Part shown: in pieces, positions 1 to 10,600 of the stretch
How positions within the stretch are numbered: position 1 is the first letter of the stretch
Layout: every line of letters starts with the position of its first letter
Assembly: GCA_020634035.1 (NCBI GenBank)
Contig: JACKCM010000007.1
Coordinates: 310,001-374,000 of the forward strand
Source of the DNA: Candidatus Obscuribacterales bacterium
GTDB lineage: Bacteria; Cyanobacteriota; Vampirovibrionia; Obscuribacterales; Obscuribacteraceae
Length of the DNA: 64,000 nucleotides
Direction: 5' to 3'
Notes under the pieces: generated by a model
What the model was told of the DNA's origin: nothing
Databases searched by the model: none
The model's input: only the letters and a program-made list of their open reading frames with translations
Made by a program: the position numbers and the translations under genes

Positions 1-492
1 GCTTCTGAATCGACAAGAGCCAGAACCGAGCAATATCTGGTGGCAGCTACCAGGACTTTGAACCAGTGTGTAAGCGATTTTCTCGAGGGCTCTTCGATAG
101 AAAAGCTGGTTCGAGCCGGCAAGATGGAAGTGCGCATGGCAAACCGCTTAATAGAATCGGGCTTCAGTGCAGATGGAGAACCGCAGGCGGTGGCGGACGA
201 GTCTGAGTCAGAATCCGATTCTGATGCCGAACGTCGCCTTTCTGATAGACAATATGAGTTTTCGCAGCGAATCGCCCATCTGCAACAGCTTATTAAAGAC
301 AATGACCCTGATGGTTTGAGGATTGTTCGAAGATTGCATCAGGTCAGCTCTTACTATGGCAGAGCCTTGCGCTTGCAAGAAGAGGGCAATTCTTCTGAAG
401 CCGAGCGCTATGCACGCTCTGCCCATCTCGATATCGACTTTGCCAGGCAGCTTTTTGCCCGGGGCGACGCTATCTTCTCGGATACTATCTGA
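1..492 (+). CDS. C-terminal part of a helical hypothetical protein (5' end outside window)
   Basis: The reading frame is open from base 1, so the gene almost certainly begins upstream; the GTG at 40 is only the first start codon inside the window. The visible 163 codons are soluble and charged, with an acidic Ser/Glu/Asp-rich stretch near the middle. The C-terminal half is strongly helical and contains a tandem-helix pattern (YYGRALRLQEEGNSSEAERY) like a single TPR-type unit. It ends 48 bases before a secreted TPR protein on the same strand and may share its transcript. I recognise no family. The role is unknown; TPR-like scaffolding is only a guess. Confidence 0.6.
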   Translation, partial: ASESTRARTEQYLVAATRTLNQCVSDFLEGSSIEKLVRAGKMEVRMANRLIESGFSADGEPQAVADESESESDSDAERRLSDRQYEFSQRIAHLQQLIKDNDPDGLRIVRRLHQVSSYYGRALRLQEEGNSSEAERYARSAHLDIDFARQLFARGDAIFSDTI

Positions 493-540
493 TAAGATAG
501 GGCTTCTTCGCCGGTTTTGTTTCGATAAGGATTTTCTGTT

Positions 541-1872
541 ATGGGACTAGATAGAGCCATGCTGCGCCGCATTCAAATAGCCCTCATAGCATCTCTTCCC
601 TTGCGCGGCGCCTTTGCTGAGCCTTCTTATGCCAGTCATAGCGACTGGCGAAATATCGTTCACAGTGGGGACGAGGCGCTGCGCTCCAAGCGTTTCGATA
701 AAGCGATAGAACAATATCAAAAAGCGGTGGAGGAAGCCCAGGCTGTCAAAGCTGAAGATTCTCTCCTGGCAAGGAGCTACACTTATCTAGCCAGGGCTTA
801 CAAAGACAAGAGAGACTTCAATAAAGCAGAAGATTATTATCGCAAGGCACTGGCACTGAGAAAGAGTGAGCTTGGCGAAAACGCCGAATCTACCCTGCGC
901 AATCTTGAGGATCTCGCTTATTGTCTGTGGTCCCAGCGTAAATATCGCGAAGTGGAAGCGGTATTGAAAGAAGAGCTGGATATAAAAAACAAGACAGGAC
1001 AGACCGACATCGAGCGTCCCCTCGAAATGCTCGCGCGTATTAAACGAGAGCAGCATCTTTATGAAGATGCCAATCAATATCTGACTCGCTTGCTTGCTAT
1101 TCGCAAGAAAGACCTTGGTGTCGAGCATAATGAAACCGCCGAAATTTACGAGCAGATGGCGCGCAATTATCGTGAACAGGGCAAGCTCGATGAAGCCGCA
1201 GAGAGATTTAAATCGGCACTCTCTCTGCGAAGGAAGCTGCACGGCAACACTAATCTTGAGCTGACCGATGACCTCGACAGCCTGGCCGATCTTTATATGC
1301 GTCAGATGAAATATGGTGATGCCGAGCCACTCTACAAAGAATCTCTTGAGATAAGACGCAAGAATCTGCCTGAAGACAACGTCGATTGTTTGCGTGGTAT
1401 GCAACGCCTGTCTCGTTGTTACGAGCACATGGACAGGATTGACGAGGCAAAGAATCTTGTCGAGAAAGAAATCTCGTTGCTGGAAGGTTCTCTGGGTAGC
1501 TCTCATATCGATGTGGTGAGCGCTCTCAATCGTCTTGCCCATTTGCAGGTCAACGATGAACAATACACAGAAGCTCTCAAGACTGCCTTCAAAGCGCTCG
1601 AGATGCGTCGGGCTATATGCTCTGATAAAGATCCGTCGCTGTCGCACGACGTGCGCTGGATAGCCTCGCTCTATACGAAAGAAGGTAAGTATCAAGAAGC
1701 GCTCGATTTGCTGACTCGCCAGGAAAAGCTTGTTAAGCAGCTATTGACCAAGAACAGTCCGGAATATCTGCGACTGCTCGAAGACCGCCTCAACGTTTTG
1801 CGCCGCATGGACAACAAAGACGAAGCCGCTAAACTGGAAGATGAGATCAAAGGTCTGAAGAAGAATGGTTGA
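541..1872 (+). CDS. Secreted kinesin-light-chain-type TPR protein
   Basis: 443 residues. The N-terminus has a basic then hydrophobic segment ending in AFA (about residues 1-26), which reads as a signal peptide, so the protein is probably periplasmic. The rest is made of tandem helical repeats of about 42 residues with the kinesin-light-chain TPR signature: blocks such as EAERFKSALSLRRKLHG and DAEPLYKESLEIRRK recur to the C-terminus. Such arrays bind other proteins or peptides; no catalytic residues are visible. The start ATG at 541 has an AAGG upstream. The stop overlaps the start of the next gene (TGATG), implying translational coupling with the sigma-4-like protein. The partner is not evident from sequence. 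Confidence 0.85.
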   Translation: MGLDRAMLRRIQIALIASLPLRGAFAEPSYASHSDWRNIVHSGDEALRSKRFDKAIEQYQKAVEEAQAVKAEDSLLARSYTYLARAYKDKRDFNKAEDYYRKALALRKSELGENAESTLRNLEDLAYCLWSQRKYREVEAVLKEELDIKNKTGQTDIERPLEMLARIKREQHLYEDANQYLTRLLAIRKKDLGVEHNETAEIYEQMARNYREQGKLDEAAERFKSALSLRRKLHGNTNLELTDDLDSLADLYMRQMKYGDAEPLYKESLEIRRKNLPEDNVDCLRGMQRLSRCYEHMDRIDEAKNLVEKEISLLEGSLGSSHIDVVSALNRLAHLQVNDEQYTEALKTAFKALEMRRAICSDKDPSLSHDVRWIASLYTKEGKYQEALDLLTRQEKLVKQLLTKNSPEYLRLLEDRLNVLRRMDNKDEAAKLEDEIKGLKKNG

Positions 1873-2543
1873 TGCCAGGAAGCGAGAGGCTGCTTGAAGT
1901 GTCTTCTATCTTTGAACCAGGTGATATCGTCCGTTTAAAGGATCCTGATAATATTGACTATGATAGTGAGCTTGAGCGAGATCTTGATCTCAAAGGGCGC
2001 GAATACAGTCATTTTTTACTGACTATTGGCACCAAAGAGAAACTTCCCGGGAGTAGTATTTACTATCTTTTGCTGAAGAATGCACTGTTTTTTGAATGTT
2101 GGCAATATGTTGTTCTTCCGCTCAAAGACAGGAAGGTCAGCCAAGTTAGTCTATTTTCTTCTTCTTTAAGCGCTGGCGATATGGAATTCTTGTCCGCGCA
2201 GTCAACTATGACGATTCACCAAAATTGCATAGATAAAGTGGTTGTTAGAGTGTCTGATGAAGCAATGGAAGACCTGTTCGCCGTCTATAAAATTGACAGA
2301 GAATCCGATGGGGTCATGGAAAATGCGGATAAGATTCGGGCGTTCATCCTAGAGAATAGGGGCAAGTTGGAACAACTCAATCCAATGCACAGAGAATTTC
2401 TGCAACTGCGGTACGGGCTTGTCGACGACAAATTTCATGGACTGGATGAGCTGTCTGCACATTTTGACATTGAGCTGCCACGCCTCAGAGCTATGGAGCA
2501 AAGAGCCCTTCGAAAGCTCCGACATATAGTCGGCCTTCATTGA
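1872..2543 (+). CDS. Protein with C-terminal sigma-70 region 4-like helix-turn-helix
   Basis: 223 residues from the ATG at 1872, which overlaps the previous stop in TGATG; a TTG one codon earlier is less likely. Residues 168-218 look like sigma-70 region 4.2: REFLQLRYGL, a spacer, then DELSAHFDI and RLRAMEQRALRKLRH. This parallels the RpoD pattern of LRxRxGL, LEEVGxxFxV and ERIRQIEAKALRKLRH. No region 2 or region 3 motif is visible, so this is not a complete sigma factor. Residues 1-165 match nothing I know. It could contact RNA polymerase or bind -35-like DNA, or act as an anti-sigma or co-activator. The translational link to a secreted TPR protein is unusual. The fold call is fairly firm; the function is inference. 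Confidence 0.8.
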   Translation: MPGSERLLEVSSIFEPGDIVRLKDPDNIDYDSELERDLDLKGREYSHFLLTIGTKEKLPGSSIYYLLLKNALFFECWQYVVLPLKDRKVSQVSLFSSSLSAGDMEFLSAQSTMTIHQNCIDKVVVRVSDEAMEDLFAVYKIDRESDGVMENADKIRAFILENRGKLEQLNPMHREFLQLRYGLVDDKFHGLDELSAHFDIELPRLRAMEQRALRKLRHIVGLH

Positions 2544-2665
2544 TCGAAATTAGTTGTAGCAGGTCAATGTTCAACAGTGTAGAAAGTGTTGGTGCCTTTT
2601 CATAGTGCCAGCGATATTCGCATATCCTTCACAGAGTCTATAGGTGAAACAGGGATAGAAACGTT

Positions 2666-4618
2666 TTGATTTGCTTTGAACGCTATGCCAGAGTGCTGGT
2701 GAATCCACTCAATTTTGCTTTTGCTTTTTTGATACTTATAGTTCAAGCCGCTTCAGCGAATAACGAAAGTTTGGACCGAATTGATGCCTATCGAGAAAAT
2801 CTGAGAAGCATTATTTTAGCTTCTGATCAGTCTCAAATAGAGCTTTCCAGAGGCTTTCGGGTGAGATTTCGTGTATATAGAAACGGTTTCATAGGGGTTC
2901 CAGAGGTACTCAGTTTGTCACAAGATCCTCAGAGTGACAGGGGGTATTTGAGGAAGATTTTGAGTTCTATTGAGGCAGGGTTGAAATCCCCTTTGGATGG
3001 ACCAGCTCAAGTTGTTGTTTCATTTAACAAAGATGTCTCTATTTCTGTCGAAAATGCAAATTTAGATAGTAAAACCATCAAGAGTGTAGAGCAACTCAAA
3101 TCTGCGTACCTGAAGTCTCATGTCCGTAATCCCAAATCTAGATCTGAGATTTCTAAGCAGTGGGAAAGCACCTTCAAATTGTTAGAAGCTCTGGGTCGTT
3201 GTCCGGATGACAGGGAACTAGAGAAGCTAGCAATATCAGCGCTGTCCCATATTGGTCTAGACCCCAGTTCTTCTGAACAGATGTTCCTGGCGGCCAGGTA
3301 TACAGCTGGTGATACCAGCCTTTTTTTTGAGTCAAAGTATCTTTCTTCCTCCCTGCTTCAATCAGTAGCGTTTCAAGAGATAACCTGGTCCAGGCATAGT
3401 GAGGTCGACGTTGACCAGCTTCTTCATAGTTACACAAGATATATCGCTGCTGGTGAGTTAAAAGAGTTGAGCAAAAATCCAGTGTTTAGAGAAACCATAA
3501 TAGATAGAGGAAAATTGTTTGAGTTCGCCGACCAGTTGAATCTGGCAAAGGATTCTTATGAGAAGGCTTGTTCTGAAGGAGTATACAAAGAGTCTTTCTT
3601 GCCACAAAAGTTGAAGACTCGATTGAGTCAAGCTCGAGATCTGACTGCCACCATAGCCAACATCGCCCCGGAGAACTTGATTCCTACAGGATCTAAGTTC
3701 TCCGATCTTGAGAAGCTGATCTGCTGGTTACCGACAGATACTGAAGTTTTGTATGCTGCTCGCGGACCTTTTGTTTCTGTTGATATAGAGTCAAGTTTGC
3801 CCGAAGATTTTAGATCAAGCGTTTTACCACGAGCCGCTTTTGATAGACCGTTTCGACACGCTAAAAGTTTCTTCTGGGGCAAACAAATTAAAGTTGGAAT
3901 TAGAGCAGGTAAGAACTACCGTAATCCTACCGGACTAGGAGGTAGTCCCGGTGACGAGTACACGATAACAGTCTTTAGTGATGAGGACAAGCTGGCGGCA
4001 CAGAGAGCCTGGGAACTCATAGCCAAAGACGCTCAGCGATATTCGCTCTGGAAAGGAGTGCAAATTCTTGAATATCATTTTGAGGCAGAGGACGATGCAT
4101 CCAGGCTTTATGTCTGTGTCCCAACTGAAGGTATCTTGCTTACCGCAACACGTAAATCTGACATTGAAGAGATACTAACCAGGCTAGCCTCCAAGCAAAG
4201 TAAGCGAGCTTTGTCTCGTGCTTTACCAGAATGGAAGTATCTTGATCGAGATTCTAAATTCTTTGCGCTCCGTCACTACAATCCTTTAACTTCTATGCTT
4301 GATCCGACTTCGCCTGAATTGACAATGACGAGGTCTGGTTACTTGGGCAAAGTAGATGCGGTTGGAGTCTTGTTCCAGCATTCGATGCAGTCGAACTCCG
4401 GACGAGCTACATATCTTACTTCTTGTCGCGCCTTTCAGGACCAAATGATTAAGCTCTGGGGAGCAAGTATTTCTCCCAATAAGGGTGATGGAGCTATAAT
4501 GAACTCGAAGGTCGTAGCGGGCAAAAGGCTTGAGATGTCGTTGAAAATCGACAAACAAACAGCCGGAGGAGTTTTCTTTGTGATGTCCTACGCCTTTGGC
4601 AGCATGATCTGTACTTGA
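2666..4618 (+). CDS. Large secreted hypothetical protein with TonB-C-like N-terminal segment
   Basis: 650 residues from a TTG at 2666, supported by AGGGA at 2651-2655. A GTG at 2693 would leave a shorter leader. A hydrophobic signal peptide ends in AASA near residue 31. Residues about 50-130 (GFRVRFRVYRNGFIGVPEV followed by a helix and a second strand pair) resemble a TonB C-terminal-type alpha/beta fold, a module seen again in the frameshifted gene at 33.2 kb. The middle is helical. The C-terminal half mixes strands and helices with no motif I recognise. The gene ends 14 bases from the convergent macroglobulin gene. Probably periplasmic; function unknown. Confidence 0.75.
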   Translation: MICFERYARVLVNPLNFAFAFLILIVQAASANNESLDRIDAYRENLRSIILASDQSQIELSRGFRVRFRVYRNGFIGVPEVLSLSQDPQSDRGYLRKILSSIEAGLKSPLDGPAQVVVSFNKDVSISVENANLDSKTIKSVEQLKSAYLKSHVRNPKSRSEISKQWESTFKLLEALGRCPDDRELEKLAISALSHIGLDPSSSEQMFLAARYTAGDTSLFFESKYLSSSLLQSVAFQEITWSRHSEVDVDQLLHSYTRYIAAGELKELSKNPVFRETIIDRGKLFEFADQLNLAKDSYEKACSEGVYKESFLPQKLKTRLSQARDLTATIANIAPENLIPTGSKFSDLEKLICWLPTDTEVLYAARGPFVSVDIESSLPEDFRSSVLPRAAFDRPFRHAKSFFWGKQIKVGIRAGKNYRNPTGLGGSPGDEYTITVFSDEDKLAAQRAWELIAKDAQRYSLWKGVQILEYHFEAEDDASRLYVCVPTEGILLTATRKSDIEEILTRLASKQSKRALSRALPEWKYLDRDSKFFALRHYNPLTSMLDPTSPELTMTRSGYLGKVDAVGVLFQHSMQSNSGRATYLTSCRAFQDQMIKLWGASISPNKGDGAIMNSKVVAGKRLEMSLKIDKQTAGGVFFVMSYAFGSMICT

Positions 4619-4632
4619 CCTTATCCGCGAAT

Positions 4633-7600
4633 CTATTCCACAATAACCTCTTCGGTGGCGGTGCGGCCGAAGGTCTCCGGTGAATACATCTCTTCCATCT
4701 TGGTCGGAGGAACATGGTAGTGACCGGGAGTGGTGGCACGAATTTGATATTCGTAGTCGTACTTGCCTGAATACAAGACTGAGGTGAAAGCCTCTGCTTG
4801 GTGATCCCGAAAGTTCTGATGGTCGTACCAGCTCATTCTCCAGAAAGGATAGCGGATACTCAGCGGAATCGGACCGCCGCCGGGACCTTCGTTGGGTGGC
4901 AGCACCTCTCGGTTGCCGGCAAGAGCTGTGTTCACCGGCTCGGCACCGGCAGGCAGAGGATCTGCAAGGGCGATGTGATAGCGCGCACCGGCGGTGGTGA
5001 AGGCTATTTTGGTCTTTATCAGAGCTCCGGCTTTGAAATGCCAGACGCCGTTCTCGTCCTTCTTCGCATCGTCTTTGTTATCCACGCCCTCATAGGTTCT
5101 GGTTACGGCGAAGCCGAAATCAGCCGGTTTGAGAGTGAGGGTGCGAGGGGCATAGTCCAGTCCGATTCGATAATAGAGTCGACCGGGACCTTTCTTGTCC
5201 ATCAATATGGTGTCGCCTTTGATATCGGCAAGATTCGCCATCGGCACCATGGTCTCTTTGGTGTCGGTGGTTCTGCCTTTAAAGGTAGAATTTGCCACCA
5301 GGGTCTCGCCGAGCCAGGTCGAGACCGTATAGTCCGGAGTGACCTTCTCGTATCGATTGAAGTAGGCATTCATCGCTTGCAGGATATAGCCGTTTTCTTG
5401 AGTCCCTGACCAGGAGCCATTTTTTCTGTGGGCAAGCAAGCCTTTAGCCAGTTTGGCAATCAGAGGATTCTCCGGTTCTGTTTCCATCAACGCTTCCATA
5501 AGGATGGCATCGGTTCTTCTCGGGGAGAAGAAGACACAATAGTCGAAGATACCAAAGCCTCTATCATTGCAAGATGCTGTCGAGGGTGTCTCGTTGATCG
5601 AGCTGTTTATCACTTTCTTTAGAACCGCGGTCTCGTCTTCTAGCTTGGTGTCCTTGCTCACGATGGGCAGAAGCCATCCGGCGCTATCCAGAGACAGATC
5701 TTCTTTGACGAAATCCACCGGTATCTTCTTGAGCGAGTTGGCGTAGTTAGAACCTTTCGGCATCTTCTTGATGCGGTCAGCCAGGGCTCGTTTGATTAGG
5801 TCGGCGGCTGCCCGCGAATCGACATCTTTCATCAGATAACGAACATTGAGGGCTCTTGCTTCGATGCTTCGCTTCAAGCGCTCAGGATAATCCGCAGGGA
5901 TATGCTGGCGGATGTTCTTGAGATAGCGGCGGCTGAGTTCTAGTTTGTCATCGGCTACCTTATAGTCATTTTCTCGAGCGAGGCTGAGGGCACGAGCCAC
6001 TTGAATGGACATATAAGGATAGCGTTGCTGTCTGCCTTCGTCTTTTGTCCAGAGACCGAAACTGCCGTCACCGTTTTGACGGTTGACCAGTTCATCAAGG
6101 TCTTGCTGGATTTTGTTGCGGTACTGGCTCTGGGCAAGGGCGTCCATCTTGCCGAAGGCGCTGAGGACATCGTGCAGCGATACCATGGCGATGATGCGCG
6201 AGGATAGCTGTTCGGAGCAGCCGAATTGATAGTCGCGGATCTGGAAGTAGGCATCGGTCAGGGCTTGCACCGCTGTGCTGCTGCTGCTTATTGTCAGACC
6301 GCCGATCTGAGTAAAGACGGCCTTGGGGATATCCAGCTTCTGGGCGATGGCGCCTTTGTCCACCTGTCCATAGGTAGCATAGGATTCGATTGCCGCAGGC
6401 ACATAAACAGGCAGGCTGAACTGGCTTGCGTCGGTGAATTTCTCCGCCACCACAGCACACTGGAAGTTGGCTTTGCCTTCGTCTATGGTGCTTACCGGAA
6501 ATCTCACTTCGACTCTGTTGTTGGCTGGTATAACCAGGTGTTTGCCGGCTGCGTGAGAAAGATCGTCCTCTCCTTCCATTTTGTCTCCGGGCAGTGCTTT
6601 GCCGGAAGGCAGCTCTTGCCATTCGTTGGTAACTGCCGCATTGGCAGCGCGAAGAATGACATCGGCTGCTATGTCTTCGTCGGTCTGGTTCTGAAGCACC
6701 ACCGGCAGTTCACAGCGGTCGCCAAAATTGAGGAATCTCGGTGCACTCGGCTTGATCATCAGAGGCATCTGGGCGGTGATATTCGATTCGGAAGAGCCGA
6801 ATAAGTTGTCGCCAGCCACTGCTATGGCCATGACGCGGTATCTGGTCAGGCTGTCGGGGAGCTTGAACTTAATCTGGGCGTGACCATTCACGTCGGTATA
6901 AATTGAAGGTTTGAAATAGGCAAGCGCGTTGAAATTTGTTCTTATGTTGACCTGAGGCATCTGCTTCTGCCTCTCGGACCTTCCGGAAGAATAATGTCTC
7001 TCATCTACAACTGTAGGCTCTACCTGAAACATGTTCATGTCTCTGGGCGCGCTTGCCATACTCTGGGCGAATCCGGCGGCGCCGCCTCCTCTACTCGGAG
7101 CTCCCGGCGGAGGTGGAACTAACCCAGAAGATTTAGGAAGTGCTGCCAGGTCATCCGCTTCTTGCTCTTCTTGCGGAGCCTCGCTGAGATCTTTCTTCCT
7201 TTCTTTCTCAGTCAGGATGACTGAAGTTCTAATCAAGGTGTTATCGATATGCGGACTTGATTGAGGATAGAAAGCGTTTATAGGATCCGACCATTTGTAT
7301 CCGGACAAAGCGAGCACCGACTCGTCCGCGACAGCTATGGCGACCTGTCCGCCCTGTACAGGTTTACCCTGGGCGTCTTTGAGGTCGATACTGATGGTGG
7401 TCTCGGTGCCCGGCATTGTCAACTTGTCGGCACCGACGGCGGTGAGCGATAGTTGTCTCTCTTTTGGCGGCACTTTTGCTGTCACGGTCTCGGAGCCGAA
7501 GTGATAGTCGTCACCGGCTAAATAGACCTCGACCGCGAAATTCGGATAGAAGTCCGCTTTCACCGGGATTTTGAAAGTCGCCGAAGCGGATTTTACTTCT

Positions 7601-10600
7601 ATCGGTCTTGTCTCGACTATAGAATGTCTGCGAATGGTCATCAGTCCATGGGCAGGATAGAAGGGGGATGAGACCATGAGCTCCATGGTGTCACCAGGCT
7701 GATACTCTTCTTTGTCTGCGATCAGAACCAGTTTGTCGCTGACCAGGTCTTTGGTGGAAGCCGTCTTATCATCCTGAATCATCAAAGATACTCTGGTTTC
7801 GTTCTTGCGACCGGCTTTGTCGGTAACGGTGGTTATCAGCTCATAGTTGCCGCCCTTATCTACTTTGAAGTTGCTTTTCAGGGGCAAGTTTGTGGAGGTA
7901 AGATCACGCTTCTCGACCGATACATCGTTCTCTTTGTTGTCTTTCGTCCGCTCTTTGCGAACCAATTCAACCGCAATCTTCTGTCCGTCTTTCGCTTTGC
8001 CGTCGAGATCGACAGCGATGAACTCCAATTCTATCGGGTCGGTGACTCTATAGAACCAGCGTCTCGATTTGACACCGACATAGGTATCAGCCGGGTGGAC
8101 AAGAATGTTCACTTTGTCTGACCAGGACTGGCGATTGACGTCTTGAATTGTCGCTTCGCAGACACAGCTTACCGGAGCCGGTTTGGGCAATAGATCCAGT
8201 TTTACTTCGACGGCGGTTTCGCCGTTGCCGTCGGCGGTGGCTTGCAGGTTTTTAGTTATGTAATTGCCGCCGGGCATCGGCATAGGGCAGCATCCGCCCC
8301 AGTAGTTGGTAGATGTGCCGAAGCGGAAGCCCTGCCATCCAGGGGGTGAATAGGTGCTTTCCGAAGCTCGTACTTGCCAGGAGACAGGCGAGCCTTTGAG
8401 GCTGCCGCCCGCAAAGTATTTGGCTTTCGAAGTAAGTCTGGTGGTCTCACCAAAGAGCATACTGGTGCCTTTAGAAGAGCTTACCTTCATCTCGAATTCG
8501 GGGCGACGAAACTCTTGAATGGCGAATTGAATCGTGTGGGCCGCGTTGAAGCTGACCGGTCTTTCTGTGGCATTGGTTTTTGTATTGGCAAGATAGCCTT
8601 TGTTATCGGCTTTTAAGCCAAGATTGATGTAGCCCTGACCAAGATTGATTTTATCGGGGATTTTGAACTCGAAGTCGAAGCCGCCACTTTGATCCACAGG
8701 TATTTCACCGTGGCTAATCTCCTGACCGTCATAGCCCATTACTCTGTAGAGCAGTTCTGAGAAGTCCGGTTTGGCTAGCTCTATCTTTTCGCTTTCGTTC
8801 TGTATATAGGATAGCTTTCTTGTCCAGCCTTTTACTTTCACCGATTCACCCGGTTTATAGAGATTGCGGTCGGTGACTCCATACCACTTGTTCTGGGGGC
8901 GTAGAGGCGAGAATGACCAGCCGCTCCAGGCGCGATAGTTTGAAGGAAGTATTGCCTGGTCACTGCCTCTGGTGGCGACCAGCATTCTGGAATCATGCCA
9001 GGAGCCTGTTATAGGCAATTTGATCATGCCGTCTTTGTCCGTTGCCCCTTTGTCTCCATGCGGCAAAAGGGTGACATCGACTTTGGCAAGCGGTTTGCCC
9101 GAATCAAGAGCAGATACGAAAGTGTAGAGATCTTTGCCTTTGAAGGCGTCTACGGAAAGGTCCGTCACCTGTACCCAGGCGGCGGCACGATAGCGTTGAT
9201 TGTTTCGTTTGTCCTGAACAGCAGTGGCTATAACAAACTGACCATAGTTGTTTTTGAGATAAGGTTTGAGATCCACCAGCAGGTCTTTTGTTTTTGGTTC
9301 GAGCTTGATCGTCTTTTTGCCTGCGACTTCGTAAGAGTTTTCATCGAACCAACTGCCATTGTTTCTAACCCAGCCATGGCTGAGATTGTTTTTCAGAAAC
9401 TCCATGGCACTTTCAGCTTTGGCTCTAAATATGGTGACATCCAGTTTGTCGGAGCCTTTTACTCTGACCAGGCACTGCGGTTTTTGAGATCCTGGAAGGG
9501 TGATGAAATCTTTATCGAACTGCAGTTGGGTGTTATAGACCCCGGTGGTGAAACTGATGGTTACATTTTTGCCCAGGGTCTGACCGTAGATGTCTTTTAG
9601 ATTGGACGAGAAAGTGATTTTATAAGTGGTGACGGGCTCCAGAGGCTGTTCTAGATAAATGCGCGCACCATAGCATCTAATCTTTTGATTTGGTATCTCT
9701 GGTTTTATTGTTACCATCGACTCTTGAAAGGCGTTGGCATCAAGGCTGTTGTTGAAATTGAGATTGCGAGAGTTCCAGTCATCTGGGCTGACACCGTCTT
9801 TGGGAGAACTCGCCAGCTTAAGTGGACCGTAGATTCTAAAAGCAAAAGACTGGTTGGCTGCAGATAGAAGCGGGCCTTCTTTTGATTGATAACCTGGTCC
9901 GAAGTTCAAGATTACCTGAGAATTTCTAGGAAAAGGATTGGTGGCTCGTACCGCAATCCATTCATCTTCCGGCAGTTTATCCAGCCCATAGTTCTTGATG
10001 GCAAGCGACTTATCTACCTGTTTTACGGCAAAGTTAGAGTTGCCGGATTTGACGGTAAGATGCTCCAGGACAGAGTTTCGATCTATCTTCTGGTTGAAGA
10101 TGGCGACAATCAGTGGATTGACATCTTGAAAAGAATGGGGCGACGGGTAGATTGTCTTCACGGATGGTGCCGAGGTGGTGAGTTCCCAGCTGCGGGTCTT
10201 CTTCAATACGTTGCCGTTGACCGATTTTATGCCCTCGGGAACGGCGACTTTGAAGACAGTGGCTCTGGGGAAGCGTTTACCTTCAGGTTCAAAGAGTATG
10301 GTTCTGGTGTCGAGCCACCTCCATGTGCCTTTGGGCATCGGCTTCATGATTATGTATTTTTCCGGATTGCTTTCATGCTTGGCTTCGCCAATAGGCACCA
10401 TCGGATGTGAGAATGTCACTGTGAACTGACCTACAGTATCCACCGGACCGGTGTGGCTGATTCTCACTACCTGCAAAGGCTCGGATTTTACGTCTACTTC
10501 TGGTCTTTTCTCGTTGGTCTGCTCCGGGGGAAATTTCTCTTTTACGATATTTCCCGGCAACTTCGGCTTGACAAGCGACTGCTCGGGCAACACAAAGGCT

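Noticed and set aside
787..1695. 302-residue minus-strand frame opposite the secreted TPR gene
   Set aside because: Antisense shadow: the plus strand has regular TPR periodicity, a signal peptide and a good start, while the minus reading has no coherent features.
4798..5409. 203-residue plus-strand frame inside the macroglobulin gene
   Set aside because: Lies wholly within the conserved C-terminal part of A2M; no ribosome site or motif of its own.
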